Assembly: GCF_002022275.1 (NCBI RefSeq)
Contig: NZ_MSDF01000017.1
Location: 1 to 64,000 of the forward strand
Reading direction: 5' to 3'
Source: Pseudomonas fluorescens
GTDB lineage: Bacteria > Pseudomonadota > Gammaproteobacteria > Pseudomonadales > Pseudomonadaceae
Length of the DNA: 64,000 bases
Part shown: positions 56,983-64,000 of the stretch, piece after piece
How positions within the stretch are numbered: the stretch's first letter is position 1
Layout of the letters: every line of letters starts with the position of its first letter
Made by a program: the position numbers and the translations under genes
Notes under the pieces: generated by a model
Database searches by the model: none
Told to the model about the DNA's origin: nothing
The model's input: the letters and a program-made list of their open reading frames with translations, nothing else

Positions 56983-57621
56983 TCAACTATTTTGAGGGGC
57001 TTGCCATTCATAAACGTCCGGGTCGGATGTGGTCTCGGGCGCAGTATTTTTCTGCTGTGCCAGCAATAAGCTGAACATTGAGGCCCAATCGATACGAAAA
57101 TCGCCCTCATCGGTTTTCAGCACCAGTGTCTGGGGCTGGATCGTTTCGTCACCGCGAAGCGTCCACAAGGTGGCGTGTGGGGGCGCGAGGAGTGATTCCA
57201 GGGCGTTCAGCTCATCGGGATGGCAGAGCAGCGTCGCTTCAACGGGTGGCAGTTGACTCGCCAACAGCTGTTTGAGCATGACTGTCAGTCGTTGCGGGTT
57301 GGGCACCTCGTCGAGCAGGTAACGGATCACAGTGTTTGTGACGGTGGTCGCGTACTGTTCCAGTGCGTTGCTCATCGCTCTGCGCTCACCTTCCCAACGG
57401 TCGAGTTGAGCCTCGGCACGTCGCCAGAACTCTACGCTGGCCTCTTCAAGCAGGGCTTCGCGCTGCTGCTCGGCCTGGCGCAAAAATTCTTCGGCCTGGG
57501 CCTTTGCGCGATTCAACAACGAGGTGGCCTGGTCACTCTCTTCGAGCATCTGGCGAGGAATAAGGGTGGGTGGCACCGAGGATGGCGGGGTGTGCAATTC
57601 AAGTGTTCGGTGGCATAACAT
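56983..57621 (-). CDS. sctL: SctL/HrpE, ATPase regulator
   Basis: 212 aa from ATG 57621 (MLCHRTLELHTPP); the longer upstream frame overlaps sctK. A coiled coil (about residues 25-95, SLLNRAKAQAEEFLRQAEQQ) precedes a C-terminal globular domain, the FliH/YscL layout. It holds SctN at the C-ring and inhibits it. It overlaps sctK by 23 bases. Confidence 0.88.
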   Translation of the reverse strand: MLCHRTLELHTPPSSVPPTLIPRQMLEESDQATSLLNRAKAQAEEFLRQAEQQREALLEEASVEFWRRAEAQLDRWEGERRAMSNALEQYATTVTNTVIRYLLDEVPNPQRLTVMLKQLLASQLPPVEATLLCHPDELNALESLLAPPHATLWTLRGDETIQPQTLVLKTDEGDFRIDWASMFSLLLAQQKNTAPETTSDPDVYEWQAPQNS

Positions 57622-58174
57622 CGTTTGTATCCAACCTGTTTGAATCAGTGGGGGCGTCGCTTCCTGGCAGTGTCGTGATACGCCACACCACCGCTTGCCA
57701 GAGCGTGTCGAGTCGGCTGCGCGTGTCCTGGAAAAAACGTTCGTTCTTTTCCAGTTCAAGCACCCTCTGGCGCGCAAAACGCAACCTCAGGCGTTGCCAA
57801 ATCGCGGGCTCGACCCATAGGCGCAATAGCTGCAACGCGGCATCGTCATCAAGCGGCAGCGTGTTGGGGGGAAGCGCTTTTGAAAAGCGCCTGCACCAGA
57901 GTTGCTCGCCTTCGGGCAGAAAGCTTGCAGCTGTGCTGTGGCTTATGTGGTCAACCAGCGCCAGTGCCCGGACAAGTGTTTGCTCTGATACCTGGGTCAG
58001 CCGCAGCACTGTGATACTGAGCGGCGGAGCCAGGCAAGGTGATATGCCAAGCGTTGCACTGGCCGCAACGTGGCAACTGCGATAAAGCGCCTCGTGTGAG
58101 AAGTTTCCCCAATCTGCGTGTGCAGTGCGCCAGGGAAAAGCCCACCATTGAGCCCACGCCAAAGCGTCAGTCAT
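57599..58174 (-). CDS. sctK: SctK/HrpD, sorting-platform subunit
   Basis: 191 aa from ATG 58174 (MTDALAWAQWWAFPW). HrpD family, connecting SctD to SctQ in the sorting platform. LRLLRLWVEPAIW-type tryptophans and an Arg-rich helix (about 140-165) are visible. The family has low sequence conservation, so the call leans on position between sctJ and sctL. Overlaps sctJ by 8 bases. Confidence 0.82.
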   Translation of the reverse strand: MTDALAWAQWWAFPWRTAHADWGNFSHEALYRSCHVAASATLGISPCLAPPLSITVLRLTQVSEQTLVRALALVDHISHSTAASFLPEGEQLWCRRFSKALPPNTLPLDDDAALQLLRLWVEPAIWQRLRLRFARQRVLELEKNERFFQDTRSRLDTLWQAVVWRITTLPGSDAPTDSNRLDTNDVMPPNT

Positions 58175-58988
58175 AAAGCGACGGGGGTGCAGAGGCCGAG
58201 ACGGGCGCAGAGGGTTGGGCACCGTCCTCTTCGCGCGACAGTCGCTGTTTGCGTTTTTGCCAGATCACTGCGCCGGCAGCCACACCCGCAACTAAAGCGA
58301 GTAACAACAACAGTGCGGCGTTACGCCAAAAGCCGAACTGGTTCTCCGGCATCAGGAACGGCCCGAAGTGGATCAGGCGTTGCTGTTCCTGGAGCGCCGT
58401 CGCAGGCACAAATACCACGGTCAGCTTTTGTGAGTTGTCTACTGCCGTCGCCATGCCTGGAATACTGCTGGCCACCATTCTGCGTACGCGGCCACGAATG
58501 TTGTCCGGCTCAAGACGCGGGTCGTGTTTGATAAATACGGATGCAGATGCAGGTTGTACGGGCTCGCCAGGGGCTATGCGCTCAGGCAGCACGACGTGCA
58601 CGCGGGCGACAATGACGCCGTCTATGTTGGACAGGGTGGCTTCAAGCTCTTGAGACAGGGCGTAAATATAACGGGCTCGTTCCTCGAGAGGCGTCGAAAT
58701 CACACCCTCCTTTCGAAAGGTATCTCCCATGGTGGCGCGTTTGGGCTTGGGTAGCCCTACAGCATCCAATATACGCACTGCGCCGCCGATATCGGCAGCC
58801 TCGACGCGCACAATAACTCCATCCTTGGCAGGCACTTTTTGCGCACGGATATGCTTGTCCGCCAGTTCTGCGATGATTTCATTGGCCTCTTGCTCCGAGA
58901 GCTGACGATGAAGTTCGACGCTATCGCCGCAGCCGGTCAATAGACTTACCAACAATAAGAGAAAGGCGCTGAACAGGGGACGAGTCAT
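58167..58988 (-). CDS. sctJ: SctJ/HrcJ, inner-membrane ring lipoprotein
   Basis: 273 aa. Signal and lipobox SLLTGC (C20), YscJ/HrcJ domain (about 20-190: LSEQEANEIIAELADKHI, GVIVARVHVVLPER, SVFIKHD), a transmembrane helix near 222-243 and a Pro/Ser-rich tail. Twenty-four copies form the inner ring with SctD. Six bases after sctI. Confidence 0.94.
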   Translation of the reverse strand: MTRPLFSAFLLLLVSLLTGCGDSVELHRQLSEQEANEIIAELADKHIRAQKVPAKDGVIVRVEAADIGGAVRILDAVGLPKPKRATMGDTFRKEGVISTPLEERARYIYALSQELEATLSNIDGVIVARVHVVLPERIAPGEPVQPASASVFIKHDPRLEPDNIRGRVRRMVASSIPGMATAVDNSQKLTVVFVPATALQEQQRLIHFGPFLMPENQFGFWRNAALLLLLALVAGVAAGAVIWQKRKQRLSREEDGAQPSAPVSASAPPSLYD

Positions 58989-58994
58989 GGTTAC

Positions 58995-59360
58995 CTACTG
59001 CAGGTTGGATATCTTTTCAACACACTGAATCACTGAGCCACAGCTTTTTACCAGGACCTGAGTCGTCAACAGAGCGTTGGACACCATCAGCGGATAGTCG
59101 CCTTTGGCCTTCTCATCTTTCCCTGTACTTAACGCCCGCATGCTTTTAGCCATGCGTTTCTTCGATAAATCCAGTTGCTCTGAGGCCATCGTTAAAAGGT
59201 TTGACAGGTTTTCTTGATTTGAAGCGGTTTTAGACGTATTGCCAGTGGACAATGCGGCGTCAAAAAAATTTATATCGGCCGTCCGCCCGGCGGTGTCATT
59301 TTCATGGGGTGTACGCGTAGAAGACAATGATGTCGACTGTTTCTGCAGGTCTATTTGCAT
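58995..59360 (-). CDS. sctI: SctI/HrpB, inner rod protein
   Basis: 121 aa. N-terminal disordered part, C-terminal helical hairpin (about 65-118) ending MVSNALLTTQVLVKSCGSVI QCVEK, matching the position and size of HrpB of P. syringae. It links the needle to the SctR-S-T gate. A hairpin separates it from the pilin gene. Confidence 0.82.
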   Translation of the reverse strand: MQIDLQKQSTSLSSTRTPHENDTAGRTADINFFDAALSTGNTSKTASNQENLSNLLTMASEQLDLSKKRMAKSMRALSTGKDEKAKGDYPLMVSNALLTTQVLVKSCGSVIQCVEKISNLQ

Positions 59361-59380
59361 GGTGAGTCTCTCTACAGGAA

Positions 59381-59413
59381 ATGGCCTCTTCCATTAACAA
59401 TGGAAGAGGCCAT
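59381..59413 (-). terminator. Strong hairpin between pilin gene and sctI (partial terminator or stabiliser)
   Basis: Perfect 15-bp stem ATGGCCTCTTCCATT / AATGGAAGAGGCCAT with a 3-base loop, filling the 57-base gap between the pilin stop (59418) and the sctI start (59360). No T-run follows in the direction of transcription (ATTTCCTG), so full termination is unlikely. It may stabilise the pilin mRNA or cut downstream expression. Confidence 0.7.
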
Positions 59414-59417
59414 CTTG

Positions 59418-59627
59418 TTATCGTGCGGTACCGTAAGCGTCTTTAAGCCCTTGGCCAAAAGTTACTTTGCGTTTTACTTCGGCTGTTTCGATAGAGTCCT
59501 TGACTTGCTGCTCACCGATGGCGCGCAGCTGTGATACGGAGTCGCCCGAGCCGCCGGAACCCGAGGAGCCAGAACCCAGGGAGTTAAAGAGATTGCCAAG
59601 ACCGCCGAGGCCGTTTACACCAGACAT
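59418..59627 (-). CDS. hrpA: Putative Hrp pilin (SctF/HrpA-like)
   Basis: 69 aa from ATG 59627, preceded by GGAG (a longer frame to 59663 lacks one). The N-terminal half is Gly/Ser-rich (GLGGLGNLFNSLGSGSSGSG), the C-terminal half helical (AIGEQQVKDSIETAEVKRKV), ending GLKDAYGTAR. Position as first gene behind an hrp box and before sctI is that of hrpA, the pilin of P. syringae (about 110 aa). Pilins of this group vary so much that no similarity is visible, and this one is much shorter. No other candidate needle gene exists in the cluster. Confidence 0.7.
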   Translation of the reverse strand: MSGVNGLGGLGNLFNSLGSGSSGSGGSGDSVSQLRAIGEQQVKDSIETAEVKRKVTFGQGLKDAYGTAR

Positions 59628-59744
59628 AGGTTTACTCCACTTCAATTGATGATCTGAAACCATTGTTTTCTGGTACGTACCGAGTATTCAGTGCGTACCC
59701 ATGCATCAAGTCGTCTCAAGGCTGAAATAACTTTTTGCATATAG

Positions 59745-59773
59745 TGCGTGGTCATTAGAGAGACACCAGTTCC
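59745..59773 (-). promoter_or_regulatory. hrp box of the pilin operon
   Basis: Minus strand GGAACT, 16 bases (GGTGTCTCTCTAATGA), CCACGCA. It lies 118 bases upstream of the pilin start, giving an unusually long leader compared with the ~30-base distances at the other two hrp boxes. Confidence 0.93.
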
Positions 59774-59814
59774 GGATACTGCTTATCTCGTTGTTTCTAA
59801 TTGTATCGAGGCGT

Positions 59815-60765
59815 TCACTCATGGGCTTTTGCACTGAGAGAGGCGGCAAGCAGTACTTCTAACTGTTTCATTCGGTAATAAAGCGTACGCTTGGCCATGC
59901 CCAACTCAAGGCTTACTGCGTCCACGTTATAGTCATGACGGCGCAGCGAATCTTCAATCAGTGACTTTTCAATTTCTTGCAAACGTTCTTTCAGACCTTT
60001 GTCTTCTTGTTTAAGCGCAGGCAGCTGTTTTGACAGGGGAGGAAGCCCCAGCACGAAGCGTTTGGCGCTGGAACGAAGTTCGCGGACATTGCCCTGCCAC
60101 GGGTGGCACAGCAATTCTTGCAGCAGGGCACTGGACGGATGTGGTGCAGGGCACCTGAAGTAATCTGCTTCCTGCCGGACCATGCTCAAGAACATCGGTG
60201 TGATGCGCTCCCGCCTGTGGCGCAGGGCGGGCAATCCTATATTCACGACACTCAAGCGAAAGTACAGGTCACGCCGGAAAGTGCCTTGCTCGACCATGTC
60301 ATGCAGGGACTGCTGGGCCGATGCGATGACGCGCATGTCAACCGCTATGAAGCGGGTCGACCCCAGGCGCTCCACTCCGCGGGCCTCCAGTGCTCGCAAT
60401 AGCTTGGCCTGCAGGGAGAGCGGCATGCTGTCGATTTCATCCAGGTACAACGTGCCGAGGTGGGCGGTTTCGATCACGCCTGCCCGGGACTGCACTGCAC
60501 CCGTATACGCGCCGCTGTTTACACCGAAGAGTTGACTCTCTGCGAGGCTTTCCGGGATGGCGGCACAGTTGACAGCAACGAAGTTGCCCCGCCGACCAGA
60601 CATGCGATGGATCCGCTGCGCCAAGGTGTCCTTGCCGGTACCTGTTTCCCCCAGAAGCAAGATGTCGACATTGAGTGCGGCTGTGGAATTGAGTGTGTTT
60701 TCAATCTCCATATCTTCAATCAATGGGACGTCTGATTCACTTTCCTGTGGGTAGGCGGACGACAT
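59815..60765 (-). CDS. rspR: HrpR/HrpS-like sigma-54 activator (RspR)
   Basis: 316 aa with no receiver domain. The AAA+ domain opens near residue 36: Walker A GETGTGKD at 39-46, then GAYTGA at 85-90 (a variant of GAFTGA with Tyr for Phe, still the sigma-54 contact loop), Walker B LGTLYLDEIDSMPLSLQAKL, and a sensor region near 170. A Fis-type helix-turn-helix (VDAVSLELGMAKRTLYYRMK) ends the chain. The layout equals HrpR or HrpS of P. syringae, where both are required as a heteromer; only one is present here, so it presumably works as a homo-oligomer. It should activate rspL from the -24/-12 promoter. Transcribed leftward from its own promoter region 60766-60998. Confidence 0.9.
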   Translation of the reverse strand: MSSAYPQESESDVPLIEDMEIENTLNSTAALNVDILLLGETGTGKDTLAQRIHRMSGRRGNFVAVNCAAIPESLAESQLFGVNSGAYTGAVQSRAGVIETAHLGTLYLDEIDSMPLSLQAKLLRALEARGVERLGSTRFIAVDMRVIASAQQSLHDMVEQGTFRRDLYFRLSVVNIGLPALRHRRERITPMFLSMVRQEADYFRCPAPHPSSALLQELLCHPWQGNVRELRSSAKRFVLGLPPLSKQLPALKQEDKGLKERLQEIEKSLIEDSLRRHDYNVDAVSLELGMAKRTLYYRMKQLEVLLAASLSAKAHE

Positions 60766-60998
60766 TGTGCAATCACTTCACTGTAATAGGACGTTATTCT
60801 GCGGGGCCGAAGTAAAACGTAATTTATCCGTGCTGTCACGGTTGTTTAAGTAAGAAAAATCTTGTATTTACTGAAGGTTATAATAAGTCTGAATGTTCAA
60901 GTGTTTAAGTCTGTAAGTTCCGGTTTTTTGTGTAGGACTAAACTTAAAGTTTTACGAATTAATCAGCGGTTTTTAGTTGCAGGCAATAACAGCGCCCA

Positions 60999-61029
60999 CA
61001 AAAAAGCCGATGCAATGCATCGGCTATTT
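60999..61029 (-). terminator. Terminator of the ychF transcript
   Basis: On the minus strand AGCCGATGCA-TTGCATCGGCT followed by TTTTTTG, 28 bases after the ychF stop. The palindromic stem is perfect. The remaining 60766-60998 region upstream of the activator holds no gene and is AT-rich. Confidence 0.88.
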
Positions 61030-61056
61030 GTTTGCGGTAACTACCGCAGGGGATCT

Positions 61057-62157
61057 TTATACGTTAAAGCGGAAGTGCATCACGTCGCCATCCTTGACGA
61101 TGTATTCCTTGCCTTCCAGGCGCCATTTACCGGCTTCCTTGGTACCGGCTTCGCCCTTGTACTGGATGAAGTCGTTGTAGGCGATGACTTCAGCGCGGAT
61201 GAAGCCTTTTTCGAAGTCAGTGTGGATCACGCCAGCAGCCTGTGGCGCGGTGGCGCCGACTTTGACGGTCCAGGCGCGGACTTCTTCAACACCGGCGGTG
61301 AAGTAGGTCTGCAGGTGCAGCATTTCGTAGCCGGCGCGGATCACACGGTTCAAGCCAGGCTCTTCCAGACCCAGGGCCTCGAGGAACATATCTTTTTCTT
61401 CGCCGTCTTCGAGCTCGGCGATTTCCGCTTCGATCTTGTTGCACACCGGAACAACGATGGCGCCTTCTTCTTCGGCAATGGCCATGACCACGTCGAGCAG
61501 CGGGTTGTTTTCGAAACCGTCTTCAGCCACGTTGGCGATGTACATCACCGGCTTGGTGGTCAGCAGGTGGAAGCCCTTGATCACGGCCTTTTCGTCGGCG
61601 CTCATGCTCTTCATCAGGCTGCGTGCCGGCTTGCCCAGGGTGAAGTGAGCGATCAACTGCTCCAGCAAGGCCTTCTGGACGACTGCGTCCTTGTCACCGC
61701 CTTTGGCGTTACGCGCAACTTTCTGCAGTTGCTTCTCGCAGCTGTCGAGGTCGGCGAAGATCAGTTCCAGGTCGATGATCTCGATGTCGCGTTTCGGGTC
61801 GACGCTGTTGGAGACGTGAATCACGTTTTCGTCTTCGAAGCAGCGGACCACGTGAGCGATGGCATCGGTCTCACGGATGTTGGCGAGGAACTTGTTGCCC
61901 AGGCCTTCACCTTTGGAGGCGCCGGCAACCAGCCCTGCGATGTCGACGAACTCCATGGTGGTCGGCAGGATGCGCTTTGGATTCACGATGGCCGCCAGGG
62001 CGTCCAGGCGTGTATCGGGCATCGGCACGATACCGGTGTTCGGTTCGATGGTGCAGAAGGGGAAGTTCTCCGCTGCAATACCTGACTTGGTCAGGGCGTT
62101 GAACAGGGTGGATTTGCCGACGTTGGGCAGGCCGACGATGCCGCAATTGAATCCCAT
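61057..62157 (-). CDS. ychF: YchF/EngD, Obg-family ATPase
   Basis: 366 aa. G1 motif GLPNVGKST at the N-terminus. The specificity motif is NKIE (NxxE) in place of NKxD, the mark of ATP-binding YchF. The C-terminal TGS-like domain (about 275-365) includes [16 protein letters not shown] and [19 protein letters not shown] universally conserved ATPase that binds ribosomes and responds to stress. It lies 21 bases after pth on the same strand. Confidence 0.95.
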   Translation of the reverse strand: MGFNCGIVGLPNVGKSTLFNALTKSGIAAENFPFCTIEPNTGIVPMPDTRLDALAAIVNPKRILPTTMEFVDIAGLVAGASKGEGLGNKFLANIRETDAIAHVVRCFEDENVIHVSNSVDPKRDIEIIDLELIFADLDSCEKQLQKVARNAKGGDKDAVVQKALLEQLIAHFTLGKPARSLMKSMSADEKAVIKGFHLLTTKPVMYIANVAEDGFENNPLLDVVMAIAEEEGAIVVPVCNKIEAEIAELEDGEEKDMFLEALGLEEPGLNRVIRAGYEMLHLQTYFTAGVEEVRAWTVKVGATAPQAAGVIHTDFEKGFIRAEVIAYNDFIQYKGEAGTKEAGKWRLEGKEYIVKDGDVMHFRFNV

Positions 62158-62178
62158 GGTGTTTCCCCTCGGTAAGAG

Positions 62179-62763
62179 TCAGGCCTTCTGGCTGTGCAGG
62201 TTTTTCATCGCGCGGTTCCATTCCCCGGCGAAGATATCCGGCAGCACGCCGAGGGCAAAGTCGATGCTGGCATCGAGTTTTTCCTGTTCGGCGCGTGGCG
62301 CACGACCCAGGACGAAATTTGAAACCATACTGGCAACGCCCGGGTGGCCAATGCCAAGCCGCAGACGGTAGAAATTATTCTGATTACCCATCTGCGCGAT
62401 GATGTCGCGCAGACCGTTGTGCCCACCATGTCCGCCGCCCAGCTTGAGCTTGGCAACACCGGGTGGCAGGTCCAGTTCGTCATGGGCCACCAGGATTTCT
62501 TCGGGTTTGATCCGAAAGAAGCCCGCAAGCGCCGCGACAGCCTGGCCGCTGCGGTTCATGTAGGTGGTGGGAATCAGCAGACGAACATCCTGACCCTGGT
62601 GCGAGAAGCGCCCGGTCAGGCCAAAATATTTGCGATCGGCCACAAGGTTCACACCTTGCGCGTGGGCGATACGCTCAACAAAAAGGGCCCCCGCGTTATG
62701 CCGGGTCTGTTCGTATTCGGCGCCTGGATTTCCCAGGCCAACGATCAGTTTAATGGCAGTCAC
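62179..62763 (-). CDS. pth: Peptidyl-tRNA hydrolase
   Basis: 194 aa from GTG 62763, giving the usual Pth length; an upstream frame to 62829 adds unrelated residues. Catalytic H22 in YEQTRHNAG and N12 in GLGNPG are visible, with the aspartate in [10 protein letters not shown]. It recycles peptidyl-tRNA that drops off the ribosome, so it is normally essential. Operon with ychF. A DnaA-box match (62787-62795) lies just upstream of the start. Confidence 0.95.
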   Translation of the reverse strand: MTAIKLIVGLGNPGAEYEQTRHNAGALFVERIAHAQGVNLVADRKYFGLTGRFSHQGQDVRLLIPTTYMNRSGQAVAALAGFFRIKPEEILVAHDELDLPPGVAKLKLGGGHGGHNGLRDIIAQMGNQNNFYRLRLGIGHPGVASMVSNFVLGRAPRAEQEKLDASIDFALGVLPDIFAGEWNRAMKNLHSQKA

Positions 62764-62786
62764 GACAGGGGCCCTTCCTTTGGAGT

Positions 62787-62795
62787 TGTGGATAA
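62787..62795 (-). promoter_or_regulatory. DnaA box match upstream of pth
   Basis: Minus strand TTATCCACA, 24 bases upstream of the pth start. A single exact match, so chance is possible; listed because two others occur before holD. Confidence 0.35.
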
Positions 62796-62930
62796 CATCG
62801 CCTGACCTTGGTGCGGCGAAAGTGGACAACAGTAGCTCATTTACTCAAGAGTAAACGTCGCGTTATCGCCCGCTTTCTCGCTACGTTCCGGTCCGCGATG
62901 TTTCCTCAAGCTCCGGCAATACAGAGTGAA

Positions 62931-63530
62931 TTACTCTGCAGCGCCTTCTTCAGCTTCTGGTGCAACGCGTGGAGCGTGTACGTTTGCAACAGCTTTGTCA
63001 TCACCGTGAGCCAGTGCAACAAACTCAACGCCTTTAGGGGCTTTGAGGTCGGACAGGTGGATGATGTCGCCGATTTCAGCGTTAGCCAGGTCGACTTCGA
63101 TAAACTCAGGCAGGTCTTTCGGCAGGCAGGTCACTTCGATTTCAGAAGTAACGTGCGAGATTTCGCCGCCTTTCTTGATCGGAGCAGCTTCGCCAACGAA
63201 GTGCACTGGAACGATAGCGGTCAGTTTCTGACCAGCAACAACACGGATAAAGTCAGCGTGCAGCACGTGGCCTTTGGCCGGGTGGCGTTGCAGAGCTTTG
63301 ATGATCACGTTTTGCTTGGTGCCGCCAACGTTCAGTTCGATAACGTGGCTGTAAGCAGCATCGTTTTCGAGCAGTTTGGCGATTTCTTTGGCCAGCATGC
63401 TGATGGATTCAGGGGCTTTGTCGCCACCGTAAACTACAGCTGGAACCAGGCTTGCGAGACGACGCAGGCGGCGGCTCGCACCTTTCCCCAGGTCGGAACG
63501 CGCTTCAGCATTCAGAGTAAAATCGTTCAT
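62931..63530 (-). CDS. rplY: 50S ribosomal protein L25 (CTC form)
   Basis: 199 aa from ATG 63530 ([20 protein letters not shown]). N-terminal L25 domain that binds 5S rRNA (about 1-90), plus the CTC C-terminal domain (about 95-185) and an acidic tail ending EAEEGAAE. The long form occurs in many bacteria. It lies between prs and pth, the usual Pseudomonas order. Confidence 0.95.
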   Translation of the reverse strand: MNDFTLNAEARSDLGKGASRRLRRLASLVPAVVYGGDKAPESISMLAKEIAKLLENDAAYSHVIELNVGGTKQNVIIKALQRHPAKGHVLHADFIRVVAGQKLTAIVPVHFVGEAAPIKKGGEISHVTSEIEVTCLPKDLPEFIEVDLANAEIGDIIHLSDLKAPKGVEFVALAHGDDKAVANVHAPRVAPEAEEGAAE

Positions 63531-63595
63531 GTTGTATCTCCAAAATAACCACATTCGCCCTAGCGTTTGCGACCAGCGCTAAAGGCGATATGGGC

Positions 63596-63637
63596 AAAAA
63601 AGCCCCGCCCCAACAGAATGCTGGGGCGGGGCGCTTT
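63596..63637 (-). terminator. Terminator downstream of prs
   Basis: On the minus strand GCCCCGCCCCA-loop-TTGGGGCGGGGC followed by TTTTTTG. It separates prs from rplY, so rplY likely has its own promoter in 63531-63595. Confidence 0.88.
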
Positions 63638-63668
63638 TCGTCAGTGAGGTGTACCGAAGGTTTGACCC

Positions 63669-64000
63669 TTAACGGAACATCGCGCTGATCGATTCTTCGT
63701 TGCTGATGCGGCGAACCGCTTCGGCAACTACCGGTGCGATATCCAGTTGACGGATACGCGAACAGGCTTGAGCTGCTGCGGACAACGGGATGGTGTTAGT
63801 CACCACCAGTTCGTCCAGCATTGAGTTCTCGATGTTCTCGATCGCTCGGCCCGACAGCACAGGGTGTGTGCAGTAGGCGAAGACTTTTGCTGCACCGTGC
63901 TCTTTCAGGGCTTTCGCCGCGTGGCACAGGGTGCCGGCGGTGTCGACCATGTCATCAACCAGAATACAGGTACGCCCTTCGACATCACCGATGATATGCA
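63669..64000 (-). CDS. prs: Ribose-phosphate pyrophosphokinase, C-terminal part
   Basis: The last ~110 residues, reading out of the window at 64000. The PRPP-binding loop [11 protein letters not shown] is visible, followed by [20 protein letters not shown] and the C-terminal [11 protein letters not shown], as in Prs. It makes PRPP from ribose 5-phosphate and ATP. Complete start not in the window. Confidence 0.95.
   Translation of the reverse strand, partial: HIIGDVEGRTCILVDDMVDTAGTLCHAAKALKEHGAAKVFAYCTHPVLSGRAIENIENSMLDELVVTNTIPLSAAAQACSRIRQLDIAPVVAEAVRRISNEESISAMFR

Overview
The window looks like a chromosome segment of a Pseudomonas, most likely from the P. fluorescens group. The evidence is the fluorescent-pseudomonad REP elements (core CGGGCTTGCCCGC), the gene order mksFEB / holD / rimI / carbonic anhydrase, the czc-oprD neighbourhood, and a Hrp1-type type III secretion cluster beside ychF-pth-rplY-prs. 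The species is an inference: no database was searched.

Layout. 1-430: end of an rRNA operon (23S 3' end, 5S, terminator). 538-4103: split PqiA pair plus a six-MCE-domain PqiB/LetB-like protein. 4261-9072 (minus): MksBEF condensin. 9221-12288: holD-rimI, carbonic anhydrase and small proteins. 12437-15429 (minus): Tat-exported phosphoesterase and an unknown exported protein. 15588-16211: MntA/HepT pair with a frameshifted toxin. 16235-20502: three carboxylate/sugar-acid transporters. 20719-29744: zinc/cadmium/cobalt resistance (czcD, czcCBA, czcRS), then an OprD-type porin and a DUF2790 protein. 32071-37654: BdlA-like sensor, flavin reductase, AraC regulator, DUF2975/HTH pair, LysE exporter, D-Ala-D-Ala ligase. 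37682-38326 (minus): toxin-antitoxin locus with a doubly frameshifted toxin. 38467-42226: PgeF-like enzyme, gamma-glutamyltransferase, EamA permease, tRNA-Met.

42618-60765 is the main accessory block, a complete Hrp/Rsp type III secretion system. An inferred control cascade can be read from the DNA: a stand-alone sigma-54 activator (59815-60765) would act on a -24/-12 promoter (43223-43238) in front of the ECF sigma gene hrpL/rspL. HrpL would then read three hrp boxes of the same form, GGAACT-N16-CCACNNA, at 43374-43402 (sctW-V-D-N-O-P-Q-R-S-T-U), 56938-56966 (hrpF-hrpG-sctC-hrpT-hrpV) and 59745-59773 (pilin-sctI-J-K-L). The right arm and left arm converge stop to stop at 53577/53578. No harpin, translocator or effector gene is visible. 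Housekeeping genes (ychF, pth, rplY, prs) close the window.

Most notable: the compact single-activator T3SS with an unsplit sctQ and a possible internal start; a strong hairpin right after the pilin gene; two toxin-antitoxin loci whose antitoxins are intact but whose toxins are broken by single-base homopolymer differences; two exact DnaA boxes between the condensin and Pol III psi genes; and a 171-bp REP-bearing tandem duplication after czcA.
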